A stretch of DNA of 64,000 nucleotides, taken from positions 23,001,836 through 23,065,835 of the forward strand of contig OY754982.1 in NCBI GenBank assembly GCA_963576475.1, given 5' to 3'. Below the pieces are notes generated by a model. The model saw nothing but the letters and a program-made list of their open reading frames with translations, did not search any database and was not told the origin of the DNA. The position numbers were made by a program, and so were the translations under genes. The stretch comes from Molanna angustata (Eukaryota > Arthropoda > Insecta > Trichoptera > Molannidae). Below, in pieces: positions 43,969-55,109 of this stretch (positions are counted from its first letter, which is position 1; each line of letters starts with the position of its first letter).

Positions 43969-45534
43969 GTAAATTATAGGTATTTATTTTGTTTTTGTTT
44001 GCTATCATCCCCTCTATCTTCATCCTCCATACCACCCATCCAAGGTGTGTCCAATCTTATGCTGCTGCGTCTTAGTTTCATCCTCCATTTAGTTTTAATC
44101 AAATATATACGGTATTGTTTCTTATAACGTTATAAAATTATATTCTCAAATTCAATATGTTTTAAAATGGACTGATTTTGAACTAGGTGATATCTAGAAT
44201 AAAAGGTTCTAAATTTATCTTTTCATTTTTTTTTTTATAAGAGGTATAAGTTAATAGTCAAAATAAATGAAAAGCACAAGTAAAATAATTTTACGTTTAT
44301 TTATGGCATACAGTTTTTTCTTTGAAATTCTGAAATATTTGAATGATAAGTGTGAGTTTTTGAAACATAACTGATTCTGAATTATTCAACTCTTAAAGCA
44401 ATTAGAATATGGAATGTGTGTGACACTGTGTTATACATAAAATTTCATGTGTTTCTTTAAATGAAGTATATGTTACATTGTTACAAAAGAAAGAACTAGA
44501 GACATGCTTTCATGTCAAGTCATGATTTATTTGAATCTAGTTTTGTCTAATGTGGATTATAGAATTTATCACTTTTTGTTCTTAGTTATTACTTAGAATA
44601 TATTCAAACATCGTTACATCGTCTTTTTAAAATTCAAATATGTAATTCTTCAATATTAAATTCTTTTTATATTTATGCTATAAACTGATTAAATTTTTAT
44701 CAACGAAAAAAAAAAAATATGACGAAATTTTTTTTTAATTTGGCAGGTTTAATGAGTAATTTTATAAATTTTTTTTACGTGGACTACAAAGATTGGATAA
44801 CCTGCTTTTTATATTATGTAGTTATAGTGTTTTTAGTATAATTATGTGATTAGCAAAATTTTCAGTATTATAAAGGTAGTCTGTGTTTTTATTAGTGAAA
44901 TAATGTTTGTGTATTTTTGTTTTGTTGTTAGAAAAATGTAAAAATTGTGATGTGTAAATATTTATTTTGTACTTATGGCAAATCAATATATTCAGGTTAG
45001 ACTGCTTACTAGTTTGTGTATCAAATCGGCCAACATTGAATTCTCAATAATGATTAAGAGTCGGACCAAACTATCGGCCGATTAAAAAGTCTGTAGTTTA
45101 CGAGTGCCCTTAAACATGTAGTTAATTTGCTTGAGTATCTTTATATACATAATTATTCTGTACTTTTGTATATATCACTTTACTCCTCCATAACGGATGA
45201 ACTGATTTTGATAAAAATCTGGTATTATGCAGACAGTATAGCTTTTGAGATGTACAATAAAATGTGAAACAGGAGTTTCATTGATATCTTTATACATAAT
45301 TATTCTGTATGTCACTGAACTTCTAAACGACTGAACCAATTTTAATGAAAACGCAGGCAGGCCAATGTTTGGGCAGGACATTGTCTGTCGGTTCCGTTAG
45401 TGTTATATAAATTATATTATAGTGACAAACGATAATATATTAAAATATTTTATTTGCTAAATACTTACTTATTGAGTTAATTTAAAACAACATATACTTG
45501 GAAAAACACAGCCTAATACACCTGCCGATAAGGA

Positions 45535-46350
45535 TTACATGAACATTCTTCGACACACAATTGTTCGAATGCGCAATTGTACGAATAACAATTTTTCGAA
45601 AATCAGTTATCAGAATGACAATTGTCCGAAAGCAAATTATTCGAACTAACATTTGTTTGAAAACCAATTAACCGAATTTAATATATTTTTGTGTCATTAT
45701 GTTGCCTCCTTTGACATATTTGTTGCCAGTAAAATATATTCGATGTAGACTATTATTACTTGGTATATTATTGTTGGGTACGTATGTTTGCACATTTTTA
45801 ATAACTGATGTTTGACAGCGCGGGATAGCCTAGTTTGTACACCAGTTTATGTTTATCTAGTATTCACACCAATTTAGTTATTTTATTTTAATATTATAGT
45901 TACTTTTTTAAATAAATAATGCAACTGGCTCACGCCAGTCGCAATTATAACTACAAACAAACCTAACCAACCTATTTTTACCAAAGTTTTGTAGGTTTAG
46001 GTCGCCATGGCCATGTTGTTTATTCCATAGATTTTTATTAAACATAATATACTATGTAGATGTAGTACTCCGTGCAAAAAGTGAGTCATTTGTTTTCGAT
46101 TCATACAAAATTTGCTAACTACGACATCTAGTATATTATGATAAAAATCTATAGTTTATTCCTCTCACAATACTACCAACATGACGTCATAAAAATTCGA
46201 ACAATTGTAAATTCTGATAATTGTGTGTTCGGAAAATTGTTTTTCGAAAAAATGTGATTCGGATAATTGCCATTCGTAAAATTGATTTTCGTAAAATTGA
46301 GCATTCGAATAATTGTTTTTCGAATAATTTTCCTGTCACCCCGATAAGAT
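45535..46350. mobile_element. candidate DNA element with arrays of TTCGAA/AATTGT words at both ends
   Basis: The left end (45535-45675) and right end (46190-46335) are packed with degenerate repeats such as CAATTGTTCGAATG, CAATTGTACGAATAAC and TTCGATAATTG, in opposite orientation. CCGATAAG words mark both outer limits. Another repeat (46030-46150) is nested inside. Non-coding, class unknown. Confidence 0.5.
46030..46155. repeat. small inverted-repeat element nested in 45535-46350
   Basis: ATTTTTATTAAACATAATAT-ACTA.. on the left and ..TAGTATATTATGATAAAAAT on the right form ends of a hairpin. The interior shares TTCATACAAAATTTGCTAAC with 28605 and 29797 in inverse orientation. Confidence 0.6.
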
Positions 46351-46509
46351 GAGTGCTCTCTCGAAACTCGCCCCTGCATTTTCAATGCTTGCCAAATGCG
46401 CATTGTCTCTGACACATTCTTCAATTGTCTTGACTTCCTATTTCCATCTTTCTGTATTTTATTTGTCGTCTTCCCAACATCTCGAGGTTCCACCTGTTAT
46501 GGTTCATTT

Positions 46510-46945
46510 TTCAGCAGCTCAATAGAGATAAATTTGGAATATTATAGAAGAAGCAGTAACACAAGACACCTACAGGATTTACGACCTGTCATCGGCTGGT
46601 TTACGTGATCACTTTATGCGCTTGCGCAACGTTCACCAATTATGACTTTTTATTGAGTTCCTTTATCAATGAAACTTTTGAAAGTTCTATATATTTCAAT
46701 AATGGGATACAATTCGTTTGAAAATTACACATTTTTACTATCGCCATCTATGAAATAACAAAGAAACCTTTAATGTAACGTCATCTATTGAGAATTTTTT
46801 TTTTAACAATGAAAGCAGCATTCTATAATATTCCAACTTTGTCTGTATTGAGATGTTGAAAAATTGACTAAAATATCATTTACTCATGACAGGGAAAAAT
46901 TCAATGTTTGCATATATACAACTTTTAAAATATTGGATGTTATGG
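46510..46945. mobile_element. second, diverged copy of the 25551 MITE
   Basis: It shares CTCAATAGAGATAAATTTGG, ACGACCTGTCATCGGCTGGT, TACGTGATCACTTTATGCGC and TTGCGCAACGTTCACCAATT with the first copy. Similarity continues past the terminal repeat (GACAGGGAAAAATTCAATGT), showing that the family is larger than the inverted core. Confidence 0.75.
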
Positions 46946-47194
46946 TTTACGTTTATTCCACTTGTATCTTTTTGTATGTCTAAACCAAACTATATCATGC
47001 CACAGTCCTGATCTATTTTTCATATTAATCTTCTCCTTCATCTTGCTGCAGACTTGAGAGTTTGTTACCACAAGATGGTTCTCTCGTGATACTGAGCTCC
47101 AGCTGTCTATCCGTCATTTTGGGGGTCTTCCTGGTTGATGCTGTCCGTTTGGTACTCTATATAGAGCTATGTGTAGGATTCTTGTAAAATTCAT

Positions 47195-47345
47195 CCTCTG
47201 CATACTTCATGGATTGTTGTTTCTTATTCGATCATGGAAGGTCCTTCCAGCAATGGAACGTAGAGTTCTCATCTCCGCATTCATCAACATACTTTTGGTC
47301 ATGACTGCGTCCGCTCTTGCCTCAATGTCATTTGTGAGAATAGGT
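47195..47345 (-). mobile_element. LINE reverse transcriptase C-terminal fragment
   Basis: The minus strand reads DAVMTKSMLMNAEMRTLRSI AGRTFHDRIRNN (in parts), the familiar EMRxLRxxxGxTxxDRIRN block after the polymerase domain. The sequence on the lower-coordinate side (47000-47190) is probably the decayed rest. Confidence 0.65.
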
Positions 47346-47489
47346 CTTAGAGATGCATACCTTGCTGTTGGTTAGCATATCTTTATTGCTACATATGACA
47401 TCTTGCAAGTAACCTGATACAGCTCATGCTTTGTCTACCTGAGATCTTTCTTCTCTGGGGAGAGTTGAGTAGATCACATATTTCATATT

Positions 47490-47905
47490 ATTTATTTATT
47501 TATTTATTATAAAAGACCACTTACAGCTAACAAGTTATCATCATAGTTCCTTAAAATAAGGGCAAGCTATTACAAAACTGGTCAGCCAATTACAAGTGGG
47601 CACATCGTGCATTAAAAGTTGGCGTACAAATTTATAAGAGAATGAAAATACCCAAAAAAGAATCTATATAAAAATGATAAGATAAAATAGAAACTAAGAT
47701 CATTAAGAAAAATAATGAAAGATATTAACAAAAGAAAAGAAAAAGGAAAGCAATACTATAAAAGATGTAACTAAGCACAAACAGATAAAAAAGAAATAGT
47801 GTGGAAAGTTTTCTTTTGAATGTCACCAGACTGTCACCAAAAATATCTATGTCCTTATTAATATGTTAAGTATTATAAAATCTACACATCCGAGTAATGG
47901 AATTA
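47490..47905 (-). mobile_element. probable antisense LINE 3' region
   Basis: Headed by TATTTATTTATTTATTATAA; an A-rich antisense segment without a surviving frame. It resembles 27765, 22052 and 32230. Confidence 0.4.
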
Positions 47906-48124
47906 AAAAAACGCATGTTAATGTTGAAAAACTGTAATCAACATTAAATATTTTGACAATAATTAAAAATAATAAGATATGTTTATTATTTTACTAGAGA
48001 TTTTTAATGTAAGCATAAAATTGTTTATAGTTAAATGTGTTAATATTATATAGTTTTCATTACTTAACTGCATATATTTAGATATATTGTAGGCTTTATT
48101 GTTTTAGCTAAATGTTTAATTCTT

Positions 48125-48178
48125 CAGCCAAAGGTTCCATGTTTGATTCAGTGGAGACACAATTTAAACAAAAATTAT
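48125..48178 (+). mobile_element. degenerate S1 SINE piece
   Basis: CCAAAGGTTCCATGTTTGAT and TCAGTGGAGACACAATTTAA match the B-box half of family S1. Confidence 0.5.
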
Positions 48179-48407
48179 GCAAAAATTAATAATAGTTTCA
48201 TACTCAACTTTGATTAGAGCTAGTTTTTATAATTTAATGAATATTAAGATTTGATTATGATCGAGTACTGGTTTATACATTTATAAGATTGAAAGTCAAG
48301 ATAAGAAAGTATTAAGAGCGTGTCATGAGTAAGCCCCACTGACATCCAACAAGTTTGAAGGATATTTGTAAATGAAAACTTGTAAAGACTATTCTAAATA
48401 TTTTAAT

Positions 48408-48732
48408 GAAATGCACTGGATGCATAATGACTGAATATTTTAGTGAAATGCACTGGATGCATAATGACTGAATATTTTAGTGAAATGCACTGAATATTTT
48501 AGTGAAATGCACTGGATGCATAATGACTGAATATTTTAGTGAAATGCACTGGATGCATAATGACTGAATATTTTAGTGAAATGCACTGAATATTTTAGTG
48601 AAATGCACTGGATGCATAATGACTGAATATTTTAGTGAAATGCACTGGATGCATAATGACGTAATATTTTAGTGAAATGCACTGGATGCATAATGACTGA
48701 ATATTTTAATGAAATGCACTTATGCATCCAGT
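48408..48732. repeat. 37-bp minisatellite with 96-bp higher-order period before IRF2BP exon 3
   Basis: The unit is GAAATGCACTGGATGCATAA-TGACTGAATATTTTAGT. Starts at 48408, 48445, 48482, 48504, 48541, 48578, 48600, 48637, 48674 and 48711 give spacings 37-37-22-37-37-22-37-37-37. The 22-bp unit lacks 15 bp (GGATGCATAATGACT). The array ends 51 bp before exon 3, and its last unit runs into a reverse-complement word (TATGCATCCAGT). Confidence 0.93.
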
Positions 48733-48783
48733 CAATAATGTATACAATGTACCTATATTTATTTTTACTTTCTTCTTTTTCAG

Positions 48784-49133
48784 AACACTTTCCGACAACA
48801 GGGGCGTCCAGTGGTCGGCGTTCTTCCGGTTCCCGCCATGTCTCATCGACAACATCCGTGACGTCCTCTGAGGCAGCGGGCGGAGGAGGAGGGGCCGTGT
48901 CCGTGGCCGCGGAGGGCGGAGCAGGGACGGGGGCAGGTGAGGGAGGGACGGCGCCCCCCACGGCTGCACCTGCGCCAGCCTCGGCAGCACCACCACCCCC
49001 GCCAACCCTCAAGTGTACCCTCTGCCAGGAGAGGCTGGAGGACACTCACTTTGTGCAGTGCCCCTCGCAGCCCCACCACAAGTTCTGCTTCCCCTGCAGC
49101 AGGGAGAGTATCAAGAGGCAGGCTGGAACCGAG
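48784..49133 (+). CDS. IRF2BP orthologue, exon 3 (first half of RING)
   Basis: Acceptor TTTTTCAG, donor GTGAGA. Encodes residues 280-396. A Ser-rich start ([20 protein letters not shown]) and a Gly/Ala/Pro-rich linker lead to the C-terminal RING: C357-x2-C360 in [21 protein letters not shown]372, H377/H378, C381-x2-C384 in [20 protein letters not shown]. In IRF2BP1 and IRF2BPL this RING has been linked to E3 ubiquitin ligase activity and to partner binding. The exon ends on a codon boundary (phase 0). Confidence 0.94.
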
Positions 49134-49544
49134 GTGAGAACAATTTCAACAAATATTTATCGTTATTAACTTTAATTGATTCTTCTATAACTGGGGTTGG
49201 CATAAGCGCTTCCAATTTTACCTCATCACTTTCTTTATCAGGGTTACAATACTAAGGATGGTCTGCAAAAAGCACTCCATCTCTTATCTGTCAGCTTTTA
49301 ATCCCATGGTAGCTGCTGCAGCGCACATCACTGATAATTACAAAGATTAATATTATAGAATAACAAGCATTTAGTTTCGACCCACCTATTGAAACTATTT
49401 CATATTTATATAAAGCAATTTTGTTTGATTCACAAGTTAATATTTATGGATATGAGGGATTTTTTTGCGGGTGGCAGTTCTTAAGGAGAACACACTTAGG
49501 CTAATTGGCCCTTTGTGATACCACAAATGGGGCTGTCCTCCCCC

Positions 49545-49812
49545 TCACTCACCCCCCTTGAACCAGCCTGAGTGACTAATGAATGTCATAATGTCTCCAA
49601 TGTCGGCCGTCGTTATGTCCATTAGATCGTCATAGAAGAAACTTCCCATGGGGCTTCTCCTATTTCTAGAGAGAGTAGGACAGTGACAGAGGAAGTGGAC
49701 CACAGTCTCCTCCTCCTCGTCCTGGTATGCTCTGCAGTAATGGCATGCCTCCAGCCCTAGACTTCTCTGGCATGCTTTCCTATGAGCCAGTGTCCTTTTA
49801 ATACTGATATGA
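49545..49812 (-). mobile_element. LINE C-terminus (R1/I-like, CCHC-type end)
   Basis: A minus-strand open frame of about 88 codons reads HISIKRTLAHRKACQRSLGL, EACHYCRAYQDEEEETVVHF, LCHCPTLSRNRRSPMGSFFY and ends HSGWFKGGE then stop. The CxxC..ETxxHxLxxCP pattern follows the RNase H region in I/R1-type LINEs. Confidence 0.75.
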
Positions 49813-49904
49813 CTTTTTCAAGTGAATTTCTTCTGAAGATATGAGGAATAAATAAATAAAATCAATAATATGATGCATGAGTGTGTGGTATTCAATATCC
49901 GTAG

Positions 49905-50180
49905 AAGATCATCATCATCTTTAGCCCGTGTTTATACAATGCAGGACATGGCCTCCCCTATGAATCTTTTGAATATCGTCCATCCATCTGTTAAGTGGGC
50001 CCTTTTGGTCTCTTTTTGCCTCTCGGTCTCCATTCCACCAGTCTTTGTCCATCTGTTATCTTTCAATCTTTCTGTGTCCTGCCTCAGTCTCTCAATCACG
50101 TTGGATAATTTGGTCTGATCCAGTCATTCTGATTCCTGTCTTCTAGTTTAATGGCCAACATTATCCATTCCATTTTTCTT
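49905..50180 (-). repeat. probable antisense retroelement fragment
   Basis: CATCATCATCTTTAGCCCGT..GCAGGACATGGCCTCCCCTA has the wording seen at the antisense ends of insect LINEs (compare CATCATCATCATTGGCTCTA at 61703). No clean frame is retained. Confidence 0.45.
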
Positions 50181-50514
50181 TTTACTATTCATAGTTTGTT
50201 GACAGGCAGTTAGGGTAATAGTTACTATACAAAAACTTTACATTTGTAGAAGGTACATATCACTTTAACTTTCACAACCTCGTATATCAAAAAGCAGCAT
50301 TCTCGTATCTATAAATAAACAATGTTTTTAAAGGCTTAAAGAAATAAAACAAATACAATTAATGAATTACTTAATGCATCCTTAAAAGAAGTTTCAATCC
50401 ACATTAACAGAAAAAGTCATGAAGTTATTAGTGTCTCTAGTAAAATGATACTTTTTGAGATGAGGTTCTGAAAGTTATCAAGCGATATGCAGGATTTTTA
50501 CCATATTATGTGTT

Positions 50515-51012
50515 CTTAAGTGCACTTTACACGGACACTATTTTCAATGCGATCCGGTTTCCAACGCTTAAAAAAGTATCCAAAATACAGGTTACTCCAA
50601 ACATCGCTTTACACGCAACGCTTAAAACAGCATCCAAAATATAGGTTACTCCGAGCATCGCTTTACAGTACTTTACACAATTATATGTGCAAATTTTTAA
50701 TATAATATAAATAAATGTATATCGAAAAATTATATAATAATTATAATATAGTATATCGAAAGTTTCGACACTTTTCAAATAAACAAAATACATCGCGAGC
50801 GAATGTCACACGTAAAAGTCAACGCAAACGGCAGCCATTTTGACTCGTCGGTAACGACGACAGCGAATAATTTTTCAGATCTCTGTTTTACCAAAAAGGA
50901 TGAAAATTGCGTTGAAAATAGAACACGTTCTATTTTTTTGCTCATCGCGTTGAAAATCCCGTCGAAAACCTGAAACCCGTTGAAAATAGTGTTCGTGTAA
51001 AGTGCACTTTAG
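50515..51012. mobile_element. MITE with ~32-bp inverted ends next to IRF2BP exon 4
   Basis: The left end TTAAGTGCACTTTACACGGA-CACTATTTTCAA is matched inverted at the right end (TTGAAAATAGTGTTCGTGTA-AAGTGCACTTTA). The interior has internal repeats (TTTACACGCAACGCTTAAAA). It is non-coding. Confidence 0.85.
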
Positions 51013-51070
51013 AGCATTATTTGTTTGTTACAATATGGTGTATTAAAAATGAAGATATTATTTGTTGCAG

Positions 51071-51196
51071 GTGTACTGCCCGAGCGGCGAGAAGTGTCCG
51101 TTGGCCAACTCAAATGTGCCGTGGGCCTTCATGCAGGGGGAGATTGCCACAATACTGGGCGAGGAGTTCAAGCCCAAGAAGGAGAGGGACACCTAG
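51071..51196 (+). CDS. IRF2BP orthologue, exon 4 (RING end and stop)
   Basis: The acceptor TTTGTTGCAG joins in phase 0 to give [41 protein letters not shown] and stop (TAG 51194-51196). C399 and C405 complete the C3HC4-like RING. The C-terminal [12 protein letters not shown] helix is the most conserved tail in the family, which supports the whole four-exon model. Confidence 0.95.
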   Translation: MYCPSGEKCPLANSNVPWAFMQGEIATILGEEFKPKKERDT

Positions 51197-52910
51197 GAGC
51201 GGGGGCCCCGCGCCTCCTTCTATCTCCTGTCCCTGGCGCTGTGACTTGACACTGTTAGCCTGGGGTGTGACTCCCCTACACTTGCGGGAGGATGTGGTCG
51301 CGTCTGACACACCGGTCTGACACCAACTGTCCCGGTGTTTGTCTAATGTTGACGGCGGATCCACGATGTACAGCAGTTTATTTTTTCCGACGGAGACCAT
51401 TGTCCACCGACAACGTCCACGTTAGTTTGTGCAAAAGTATGGTCGTGTCTAAATAATTTAAGCATTCGTTGGAAATATACATACATATATTTATATTATA
51501 TATCATATTATTTTTGCGCTTGCGCGCTCGCTCTGTGGTATATTTTCAATGGTAATAATTAGTTTTTTTTTATTGCCATTAGTAAAAAAAACACTGTAGA
51601 GAATTTTATATTATATTTCTCTTTATGGGGCGACATTCTGTAGTGGTGTTGAGCTTATATAGATTGGATCGTATGGTTTTGTTAAGTTTGCAACTTGTTA
51701 TTATAGAAGATTCTCTTGTCAGAATATAATCTTTATATTATACCTATATATATATATGTATATATTGTTGGACGACACTGATGATTTTACTTGAATATTT
51801 TTTTAATTTGTATCGCTTTAAGTTTCTATTTAATTTTTAACATTAAATTATATTTGATCTGATCTATGAGGTTCTATTTCGTACTATTTTTATCTATTAT
51901 ATAAATACCTTTAGGGAATTATAAATTTCTGATTCCTGACTCTTGTATATTTGTAAATAGAATTAGAATTTTATTTCAGATTAATATTTAATTCACTTGT
52001 ACAAATTTTGTTATAAATGATGGTGTAAGACAAACTTACCCTCTACTGTACGAATGGTATAATTTAATGGTGATTTGTAAGTTTGTATATCAAATTGTGA
52101 TATGGTGTCTGTTATATTGTGTCAATTTGATATAAATATACATAGCAATATGTGATCACAGGTCGGTCAGGCCGACAAAACCAGACATGGTCGTTATTTC
52201 ATCTTTTTCATAACACTCTGTTCTAAATGTTTTAAAAACCAATCGACAATCATGGCACGGAGGTATCCTTGTTATTCTCATACTGTTAAACGTGATTAGC
52301 TTTAGAGGATGATTGACAATTTTACTTTTGTTGATAATTTAACAAATATAAGTCAATAAGTAGTCAATGAAAAAGAATAAAATAGTTATGGTTTTGTACT
52401 GCCAGTGATAGATGGCACCTTTGTCATAATGATATACTTAACCTAGTCATTTGAAATATAATAACGTTCCGCTTGCCTAACTTGCAGCGGCATATATAGG
52501 AACTCTAAAACTCGCTGGTATATGTGTAAAAAGAACATTATTACAGTGTAATATCTACATTTAGTCTTGTTACATTTATTTTTGTTTTGTGGTGCCCAGT
52601 CACCATTTGTTTGGTATATTGTCACTTTCTTGAGTTATTCTGTACAAATATTATATAAAATATTGGCAGGTTCTATAGAAATCTAATCTAATCTGTATTG
52701 TAAATAAATTCTGAATCGTATATAATATTAACATTTTATTACAGTGAGTCCAGTATTCTGTTGTCAATATCCGTTTGTTATGTTCAGCAAATCTCTAACA
52801 ATTTTTAATTTAAATTTCAACACACACACACACAATGGATATCTGCTTTGAAACTAGTGCTAAGCATTAATGTTTATGAATAAATGTGATTGTATTAAAA
52901 TATATGTTTT
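51197..52910 (+). other. IRF2BP 3' UTR (inferred)
   Basis: The first ~200 nt is GC-rich like the exon, then it becomes AT-rich with no other gene. AATAAA occurs at 52703-52708 and 52879-52884. The extent is inferred from these signals only. Confidence 0.5.
52879..52884 (+). terminator. candidate polyadenylation signal of IRF2BP
   Basis: AATAAA followed within 30 nt by a T/G-rich stretch (TATATGTTTTTTATTGC). The AATAAA at 52703 is an alternative. Confidence 0.4.
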
Positions 52911-54030
52911 TTATTGCATACCTTTCTATCCCTCAATCAAATATTTTATAAGTCTGAAATGAATTAATCTTTTAAAATATAACATCTTCATCAAGGAAAC
53001 CCAAAATACATAAAATAACTTCTGCAACTAAAACTCAAAAATACACTTATTTCACACTGGCTTCTTACTAAAAAACGCAAAGACTGCGAACATAATATGT
53101 CCGTCGTACTACAATAGTTAACTAATTAAATATTAAACTATTTTTATTCTAAACTAAATCAAACATATTATCCATAAAAAAGTAGTCAGTCTATTTATAA
53201 TTACATAATAATGTACCTACATTCTAGCACATGCCCATGGACTAGTAGAGTGGATACATCCATGTGACTCCAATGACTCTTATTAGCATTTTATTGGTTT
53301 TTATATTATGTATTCTTTTAATTATCGTTACTCGTAACCGATGTTCTTGTAATTGAATGGATTACAAAAAATAAAAAATATATTTATACTATAAAGTATC
53401 CATTCTCAGTTACATTTTTCTTTTGTTATGTACTAGATACATAATAATGTGATAAGTTGCTGTCAAAGCAATACCATCTGTACATTGGAGGAATAAATAA
53501 AATAAAAACGCCCCTAAATGAACATGGTGTTGAAGTATTTGGTTATTCCAAAAAAGTTGTCAATAGTGATATCATTATAATAAACAGTCAAAAACATATT
53601 TCTATGTGTAAAAATTACTAAAAAAAAGTACCATTAGCAAGAAACAATTGAAAATTTAGTAGAAATGCAAAGAAAATAATGATTTATTTTCAAACAAATT
53701 ACTTAATAACAAAATCTTAGAATAATTAAGATGAATAAAAAAATCTTTTTATAATTAAATATACCTATGATAAAATAAATATTTCATCATAATTAACTAT
53801 CTTGCTTTTTATCTTGCTTTTTAGGCTATTATAGTTGGTACGTCAAATTAAAAATGCACCCAATACCAAGTTGCCAACCCAGACTGCCGAATGAGTACAA
53901 AAAATCCAAAGAATAGTCACTATGCACTGTAGGTGTGTCTAGCAAAAAAAAAAAATAATGATTTTAAAAGGTCAAAGGAGTGATTTTAAAAGTTATTAGT
54001 TAGTTTATTTATTTTATGTATTGTACCAAG
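52911..54030. other. intergenic AT-rich DNA
   Basis: No gene or repeat recognised. Confidence 0.4.
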
Positions 54031-54033
54031 TCT

Positions 54034-54174
54034 TAAGGTAGGCGCGCATGGAAGCTAATTTCATCGGCCGATTAATTATCGGTGAGTTACAACATACGAA
54101 TTACATGTAAGAGCGCGCATGAAAGCTAACAGAATCGGCCGATTTATTTAAGCTTCCATGCGCGCCTTACCTTA
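54034..54174. mobile_element. 141-bp MITE with ~25-bp inverted ends
   Basis: TAAGGTAGGCGCGCATGGAAGCT at the left is matched inverted at the right (AGCTTCCATGCGCGCC-TTACCTTA). Internal AATCGGCCGATT words occur twice. GC-rich ends in AT-rich DNA. Confidence 0.8.
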
Positions 54175-54884
54175 GTAATACTGAATTGTGTTTAGAGAGA
54201 GATTACTTTTTGTATCTACTATTTTAGCAAAAGTAACTTTTTAATATTTATCTTATAATTGAAATAAAAATCAAAGAAATATGCAAATGCACGTAAATTA
54301 TTTTTTTTACTTGAAATTAGAAAATAGCAAAAATAAAATATCATTACATATATCAATATTAACACTATTGGTTGTGCCAAATTTTGAAACGATTTTGGTT
54401 GCGTTATGGTCTTTTCCCCGTTAAAGTGGTAGTCTTGGAAAATATGTTTTTTTAATAATTAAAAACAGTAAAAAGGAAACTTCTCTTAAATATATGTTTT
54501 ATAATTATTTCAAGTATATATTAGTGACACCTTTTTTAAATACATAGAATATTTAAGGTGCAGAAGAAGTTTATTTTTTCAGTAAATAATTGAAGAGGTG
54601 ATTTGGAAAAACTTTTGATATTTTGAATCCATAATAAAAATCAAAACAAAATTTATTGTTGCAATTTATTGTTTTTCAACAACCGTCAATATTAAACTGT
54701 AAACTTAAAAAAAAATCAAAATTAAAAAAAAGAAAAAAATATACATATTCATATCACAAAACTTTAAAATAACATGTAAAATTTAAGAGAGCATACTTGA
54801 GAAAAAAAAATCATAAAAATTAAGTAAGTACATACATTTTATTATACAAAAATTAAAATGGAGTTCCGAAAAGGGCATAAGAAT

Positions 54885-55097
54885 TTGGTCGCGCTATGGT
54901 CGATTCGAACGACACACTCTTCACACGTCGTTACACCGATACCTCCCGGTGCGGTGATAACTGAGATAAACATTGCGGCTCGTCATTATCACGGTACGAG
55001 TGAGGAATACACGGGGGTATTTCGTAAAAATCCACAAGTTGACAAAATCACACGCTATTTTAAAAATTTTACGGGGAAAGGACCATATCGCGACCAA
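54885..55097. mobile_element. 213-bp MITE with 17-bp inverted ends
   Basis: TTGGTCGCGCTATGGTC at 54885-54901 and GACCATATCGCGACCAA at 55081-55097. Another TTGGTTGCGTTATGGTC copy lies at about 54395. An 80-codon frame lies across it (54858-55100), but it runs from end to end of the element and matches nothing I know, so I do not call a gene. Confidence 0.7.
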
Positions 55098-55109
55098 TAA
55101 AGAGTTAAT

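Larger units (their letters stand above)
43969..48783 (+). other. IRF2BP intron 2
   Basis: 4.8 kb with donor GTAAAT and acceptor TTTTTCAG. It carries a candidate DNA element (45535), MITE copy (46510), LINE remnants (47200, 47490) and a minisatellite at its 3' end. 44000-45000 has nothing recognised. 45017-45080 has inverted AATCGGCC / TCGGCCGATT words related to those at 54034. Confidence 0.85.
49134..51070 (+). other. IRF2BP intron 3
   Basis: Phase-0 intron holding an antisense LINE C-terminus, another LINE/SINE-like segment and a MITE ending 58 bp before exon 4. Confidence 0.85.

Noticed and set aside
48632..49079. Minus-strand open frames over IRF2BP exon 3
   Set aside because: GC-rich shadow frames opposite a real exon.
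48672..49169. Plus-strand frame starting in the minisatellite before exon 3
   Set aside because: The part before 48784 is intron read-through in frame; splice signals and protein similarity place the exon start at 48784.
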